A stretch of DNA of 64,000 bases from Lepidurus packardi (lineage: Eukaryota > Arthropoda > Branchiopoda > Notostraca > Triopsidae), in contig JAKZAN010000002.1 of NCBI GenBank assembly GCA_023053545.1, positions 5,378,375-5,442,374 of the forward strand, written 5' to 3'. The position numbers were made by a program, and so were the translations under genes. Shown here piece after piece: positions 58,461 through 64,000 of the stretch (its first letter is position 1; each line of letters opens with the position of its first letter). The notes beneath the pieces were generated by a model. It was not told where the DNA came from. It made no database searches and saw nothing but the letters and a program-made list of their open reading frames with translations.

Positions 58461-61400
58461 ATTGCTCTTTTTTTATCAATTTAATTTATGTCGTAGGATC
58501 GTTATTGTCCAATTTATTGAAATACACTCATATTTTATATTACATGCCTCACAGATATACAACATACAAGCAATATATACAATATATAATATATCCTGCA
58601 ACAATATTCAAGCTCTACAATGTACAAGCTGTCCAACATAGAAGCTCCCCGATGTTTTCTCATGAGCGCAGGCGGGAACTCGTGGCGTTGCTCCGGCATG
58701 CTTTCTACACAATAGCGCAACGACCCGAGGAGAATAGCCGATCGAATGCTGCTCGTGACGGAGACTCGTAGCGTTAACTCCGGCTTGGGTTTTCACGTCG
58801 CTCGGTAGCTTGTGAACGGGAATACGTGAACAGGATAGTCCCTAGATGGCGATTGCCGTCGTTAAACCACTGCAAACGTGTCAAACTAGTTTGTCCGGGG
58901 ACGGAATTAACCAGTGTGGGCATTTCTGTAGTTGACTCACTGGTGGCAGGTTGTGTTGGGTGTTTTGTGTATATATATTTAGGACAGGATAAGTTTGCAA
59001 ATTCGTCGCTGGTCAACTGCAAATAACCTCAGGTGATTATCCGTTAATTTCCCAGCCAACTCTTCTCTGTTGTAAATCCTATTTTCCAACAGTTTTGCCA
59101 GCAAAAAGTGTGTGGGTTTTGCTGGTAAGTTAAAAACTTGGGGGTTTGTTTGATGTCAAGGTTTTCACAGCGGCTCAAACCACAACTCGAGGTGTTTTTC
59201 CCTTCCTCCCAAAAAGGTCGTGAACCGACTCATACGTTTGAAGCTTCACAGGTGTTCTAGCCAACTCCAAAGTATTTTTATTATTTTAACATATTTTATT
59301 TATTTTTTTTACTAAGCTTTGTTCTATACCGCACCAGGAAGTACGCTCAACTAATTCACTGTTAGCCTCTGTACGTCAACATTTTAACCTAACCCATAAA
59401 TACCCATAACCCATAAAGCTCGATACGATAGGAAGACAGAAAGAGAGAGGATTGTTGTATTAAGGGCATTGTTACGTTTGAGCTCACCCGCCTTAATTGT
59501 TGCGGCTGTCCTACATCGGCTCACTTGCCCTATATTCCGTTATATACCCCCCAAAGTCGGCTTTGGAATGTTTCCCAAGCCAATCAATATATGACATCGC
59601 GACCTTCAACCTTGGCTCATTTTTGACCCAAAATATAACCCCCCCACCACCCTCCTATGCCGTATACTCAACATTAAGCTTCTGTTCAATTTGACACGGA
59701 ATATAGGACAGGTTGCTGGGTTAGTTACACCCACCTTAGCAAACACATTCATGCGGTACGGTAGCGAGTAATGGTAATGATAATGACTGTGTATATTTGA
59801 ACCCCAACAAAGGCCGGAAATACCTTTAAATTCCCTTACATTGTATAAAAGGGCCTTGAACTCCTCCCACCCTCTCATGTATGCTACTCCGCTTCAGTTA
59901 AAAAAATCAAATACAAAAAAAATCAGCTTTTTCACAGTTTTGCAGTAGAAAAAAAGTCACGCGTTTTGATACTAATAGCGTCAGTTACTCCTCAGCTAGT
60001 AAGCAAGTTCACAAGGGCGTCCAAGACACCTTAGGAGAGGCAATTATGCTTCTAATAGTAAGCTGTGGCGTTGAAGTGTAACATGTCATTGTCACCGCAT
60101 GGCTCATATGTGACTCTTTCCCTTAGCCAGAACAAAAAACATGTAAATTACACCGAAAAAAAAATATATTGCTTTTTGTCACCCTGTTATTCCCATGGAA
60201 GCAGATACCGTAATTTCCTTATCGCCGAGTCTTGGTTCCCAATTTCGTTCTTCCTTTTGGTTTTTATCTCTCTTGACTGGCATCTTTCTCAGTTTTTGGG
60301 GAGCAGAGTGCTGTTGCAGTGAACTCACGACAACAATTCTTGAAGCCCATTCCTTTTTTTCTTCTTTTCTGTCAAGCCAGTAAAGTAAAGCCTCTTCTGC
60401 GCAGAATCGGAGATGTTCGGGATGCTGAGAGGGAGAAAAATCGCTGAAATAGTTGGTATTCGCCCACAAGCTCCAGTAGCAGCTATTGAGAACACACGAG
60501 CCAGGTTCTGTCTTCCTTTTTTTCCGGAGGAATTGTTTGGAACTCTGCAAAAAAAACAAAAAAAAAGTTTCACTAGGACAAACAACCAAACTTTTTTTTT
60601 CCAAGAAGTGAAACTACTTTTATGTCCACCTTGTGCGTCTTTCATGTCAATTCGTAATGTTATTTGCTCCTCTGACACATCAATAAGTCACGTGACACTG
60701 TTATACATGAATTCTCACTTGGAATGTTGCGTCGTTGACGTCCAGAAGTGAACGGGAGGAAAAGTGACACATGTCGGTGCCTTTTTAGCTTGCAAGGGGT
60801 TCACTTTCCTCCCAGTCCCATTTTATTTTTTCAATTTTTTATTTTTATTTATTGGTTCAATTTTTATGAGTATTTTTTCCCAAATTTTTTATGCGTATTT
60901 CTATGAATATTTTTCATTTTCTGTGAGTATTTGTGCGATTTTTTTAGTACAAAAATGCTGAGTATTTCTTGGGAGTTTTTTTTTTTGTTTATTTGTTCTT
61001 TTAAGAGTTAAAAGTCAAATATATGAGACCCGTTTTTTTGTATGAAAGCAGGCGGATGCAAATTCAGTTTAAATTTAATATTCGTTATCCCTTTTTCGTA
61101 CAGAGGTGACGTTGACGTACCCCGCCCGCACGTGTGTGTATAGATGCGCCGGTTTTCCTAGTGAGCGGAAATTGCGTTAAGACAGTACTGTACGTGACAT
61201 TCATTAAGTCCCCGGAATCAGCTGTGGATTTGTCCCGGAAGAGCACGGAAGGTAAGTTTATGCTAACGACTTCTTTCCGGTTCCCAACTTTAGGATGATG
61301 TGGGAAGTTCTTCTTCGTACTGTAGATGCATGCATGGATGCTCCCAAACTGGTTAAAAACGGTTGACTGATAAAACCGGTATTGGATTCCCACCATTCCT

Positions 61401-62231
61401 GAAAGTATGCAGTACCCTGGGGATAGACGAGAGGTTCTGTTTACAAGCTTGATGGGTGACGGCAGAAACTTGAAAGGAATAAATACATATATGCAAAGGA
61501 ATGTTCAGGTGAATCCTCATCCTCGCATGAGTGGAGGCGGGGAAGGCTTTACAAGTATCCGCATCGATAAAGTTTCAGTGGACTGGTTTCTCTCTCGCTG
61601 GAGCTTGTCTCGGTTTGGGTGACGTCACATCGGTGCTACGGTTCGAATTCAAGGTGTATTTTGGCTGGTGTTTAGATAAAGCGCTCTTTTTCGCTGGAAC
61701 TGGCGAGTTCGTCTTGAGCGTTTGGGGTTTTAGTCTTGGCGCCTAATACATTAGAGCTGTAACATTTGGTGGGAGATTCTTGGCATTGGATAGAGGACAA
61801 ACGGAACTCCTACGCTTAGTGTTTCATTAACTCTGAGGCTAAAAAACGACAAAAAAGGAGATGATATCACCGCCTGTTTCGTGGAACGTGCAAGGACTTT
61901 CGTTCTTTTTCCATGTTTCCAGTACCTTCTTAGTATTCAGACGGTATTTTGGCAATGCATTCCAGATCCCGTGATAGAACTGTAATATATTATGTACAGT
62001 GGTCACTTTCTTATTCGCGGTTCGGTTAGTTTCAGAGAGACTTGGGATTGGGTTGTCCGGGCTTTTAAATGCACTCTGGCAGACTTAAATTAAGCGAAGA
62101 GCAGCTATACAATACCGTGTCGTGTGCTTATGGGCGAAAAGCTACTTGTCTCGCTAAGGCGACCGCATACAATTTGAACCAAATGAGAGAGAGAGAGAGG
62201 AATCTAAATTACGTGAATTTGCATTAACAAT

Positions 62232-62275
62232 GCTGTAGGGGGTAGAGCTCTCGACTTTCGCTTCAAGTCCTAAGG
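62232..62275 (+). other. tRNA-like relic (A-box and B-box like)
   Basis: GGGGGTAGAGCTCTCGACTT resembles a tRNA D-arm and the following anticodon stem. CTTCAAGTCC resembles a T-loop. The spacing is too short for a complete tRNA, so this is a relic or a SINE fragment. Confidence 0.3.
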
Positions 62276-62511
62276 TAATTCTCTCCCACCACAAAAAATA
62301 ATAATAAAATAGAGTGAAAAGAGTGTCCTTAAGAAAGAGAGAAAAATCTAGTTTCTGACAGTTTCTTGTCGTTATGCACGAAGTAGTTAATTAAGGGCAA
62401 AGAGAAATTAAAGAAAAAATGAGTGAAAGAAAATGGAAAAAAATAAAGTACGGTCACGACCTTCTCACGTCACGGAAGTGTCAGCATATTCAGGATAAAA
62501 ACTGTTACTGA

Positions 62512-63062
62512 GAGCTTTGTAAACTGTGTTACGCGTAGAAGTAAACAGTAACCATAATAGCAAGCGGGGGACGCTCCGTAGCACCTATGTGACGTCATCA
62601 ACACAAGTTTGAGGGCTCCTAATTGGTGACCGGCTAATCAGAAAGAACTGAAACACAATGCCTCGTTTTTAAACCAATACACGCTACAGCTTCCAACCAC
62701 GATCTCAACTTTCTTCAGAATCTCGATTTTAAATCCATGTTAGCTCATTTTAAGAAAGTTTTTCAAGGAAATTTGCCTTTTGAAGAAGTTCCCATACTCT
62801 CGACCTATGGTGTCGGTATTTTTGTGATAAGAATGTTTTACGCATAACTTCGTAAACTTTGCAGACTTTGTAAACTGTGTTACGTTAAGAAGTAAACAGT
62901 ACCCAGGACGTTCCATAGCACCTCTGTGACGTCATCAACACAAGAAGGCTCCTAACTCATGAACGGCTAATCACAAAGAGTTGAAACAAAGTGCATCGTT
63001 TTAAACTAACACAAGCTCCCCATTCCATCCACAACCTCAACTTTCTTCCAAATTTGAGCTCA
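62512..63062. repeat. Diverged direct duplication, about 200-bp unit
   Basis: 62512-62725 and about 62863-63062 align along their length. They share TTTGTAAACTGTGTTACG, GAAGTAAACAGTA, GTGACGTCATCAACACAAG, CGGCTAATCA-AAAGA and CTCAACTTTCTTC. Each copy contains a palindromic CRE-like TGACGTCA. Confidence 0.85.
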
Positions 63063-64000
63063 ATGTTAAATCGATTTTACCTCGTAAGATTTTTCAACTG
63101 AAATTGGCACTTTTGAAAAGTTCCCGTACTGTCTCACGCTGCTCGATGAAACTTTGCAGAAAGTCACGTCATATGTGGAAGTCGTTTGCACTTGGCACAT
63201 GTGTGTCTGTGTACAGAATCCAGTCCCCCCCCCCCCCAGGAACCAAGTCCATTAACGGTTTTCATGTTTCATTTTCTCTGGCTCTCATGTTGATGACGCC
63301 AAGAATGAAGGTATCGTGTTCCACCACAAAGGATTCCATGAAGGGAGCGAAAACCAATTTTGAGTGAAGAGCTGAAGACATTCAATTCCAACGATCGTTA
63401 AAAGAACATTCTTATTAGCCTTTTATGGCGCTACGATACAGATTAGTTTTCTGGTTTTCTTAATGGAGAAAGAGGGAGGTTTCTTGGAGTAGGGGAGGAG
63501 ATGGCCGTGTCAACATTGCATACTTTGCTTGCTTCTTTGGGAAGGAGATTAATCTTGGAAGTGATGGCTTGGAAAAACACAACTGCTGCAGAAATACTGT
63601 TGCTGCTTAAGCTTAACGCAAGGAGATGAGTTTATCGGACAAGGTTTCTCGTTTCTTTTTTTTATTTTTTTTTATTTTTTTTAACACTCAGTCAGAGAGC
63701 CTCTTTTGCGTAAGGGGATCGGCATAGATCCCAGCGTGTTTTATTGATCGATGAATGTGTTAGTGGTACCAGAACTGGGTGTTCGGGAGTCGGACCTTGG
63801 AGCCGAAGTAATGGATGAAAATCCAGTGTATTGACGATGGTCTCAAAAGTCATTGACAAAAAAAACTTTCTCCTTGGCGTGCAGTCACATTTTTTGGGAT
63901 TTTTCGTCAAGAAAAAGGAAAATAAAAAAAAAAATCGAGATTTTCTACTCGCGCATGAAACCCACGATTGGCATTTACGTTAGAATCGTGAATGGAGCAG

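Larger units (their letters stand above)
58461..64000. other. Gene-poor region to the end of the window
   Basis: No supported gene. Open frames of up to 141 codons show no family motif. Contents include an AT-rich block (58530-58620), a long diverged duplication (62512-63062), a tRNA-like relic near 62232-62275 and a C run near 63227-63238. It could be an intergenic spacer or an intron of a gene beginning outside the window. Confidence 0.5.

Noticed and set aside
60179..60604. 141-codon minus-strand frame near the window end
   Set aside because: Lys/Glu/Ser-rich and interrupted by a poly-A/T-derived Phe run, without motif or splice context.

Overview
This is eukaryotic (animal) nuclear DNA, most probably from an arthropod. 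The genes have GT-AG introns that are mostly 50-120 bp. Several products are arthropod-type: a four-finger Pep-like zinc-finger protein, a cysteine-rich CUB-type secreted protein with the LFS/SGGTAS motif, and tRNA-Glu genes of the fly type. The compact genes, tiny introns and long homopolymer runs fit a branchiopod crustacean such as Daphnia. That placement is an inference, because no species marker is present.

Layout. At 1-2433 (+) lies the 3' end of a gene for a multi-pass membrane protein with a long Ser/Pro-rich tail (possibly Tincar-like). From 6644 to 31927 (-) lies a complete hedgehog gene of three exons, with introns of about 10.0 kb and 13.6 kb that hold only repeats, homopolymers and tRNA-like relics. 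A tRNA-Gln(CTG) is at 34244-34314 (-). A dense block of small genes follows: a SAPCD2-like polarity/APC-binding protein (34997-36825, +), a Pep-like zinc-finger RNP protein (37225-41057, -), two tandem RGS-like paralogues (41536-42015 and 42622-43152, -), a tRNA-Arg(ACG), a DMAC1-like mitochondrial protein (43796-44062, -), the glycosyltransferase POMGNT2 (44902-46572, +), a 25-exon secreted protein resembling the mesothelin/otoancorin/stereocilin group (47318-56211, +), and an arthropod CUB-type secreted protein (56743-58447, +). From 58448 to the end I see no gene.

Odd structures. The 2.6-kb intron 16 of the mesothelin-like gene holds ten intact tRNA-Glu genes (seven TTC, three CTC) and one decayed copy. 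All but one are antisense to the host gene, and the host intron is a rare GC-AG type. Hedgehog has Ala in place of the usual Cys in the HIHxSVK motif. A 13-nt microexon, mutually exclusive perfect hairpins in a Pep intron, repeated AGATGGCG (CTCF-like) motifs and several local tandem arrays are described separately.

The genes do not form one pathway. Hedgehog is a secreted morphogen, POMGNT2 modifies dystroglycan in the ER, the SAPCD2-like protein acts in cell polarity, Pep acts in nuclear RNP, and the DMAC1-like protein acts in mitochondria. Exon joins for all multi-exon genes were worked out by hand from splice signals, and every one keeps an open frame from start to stop.
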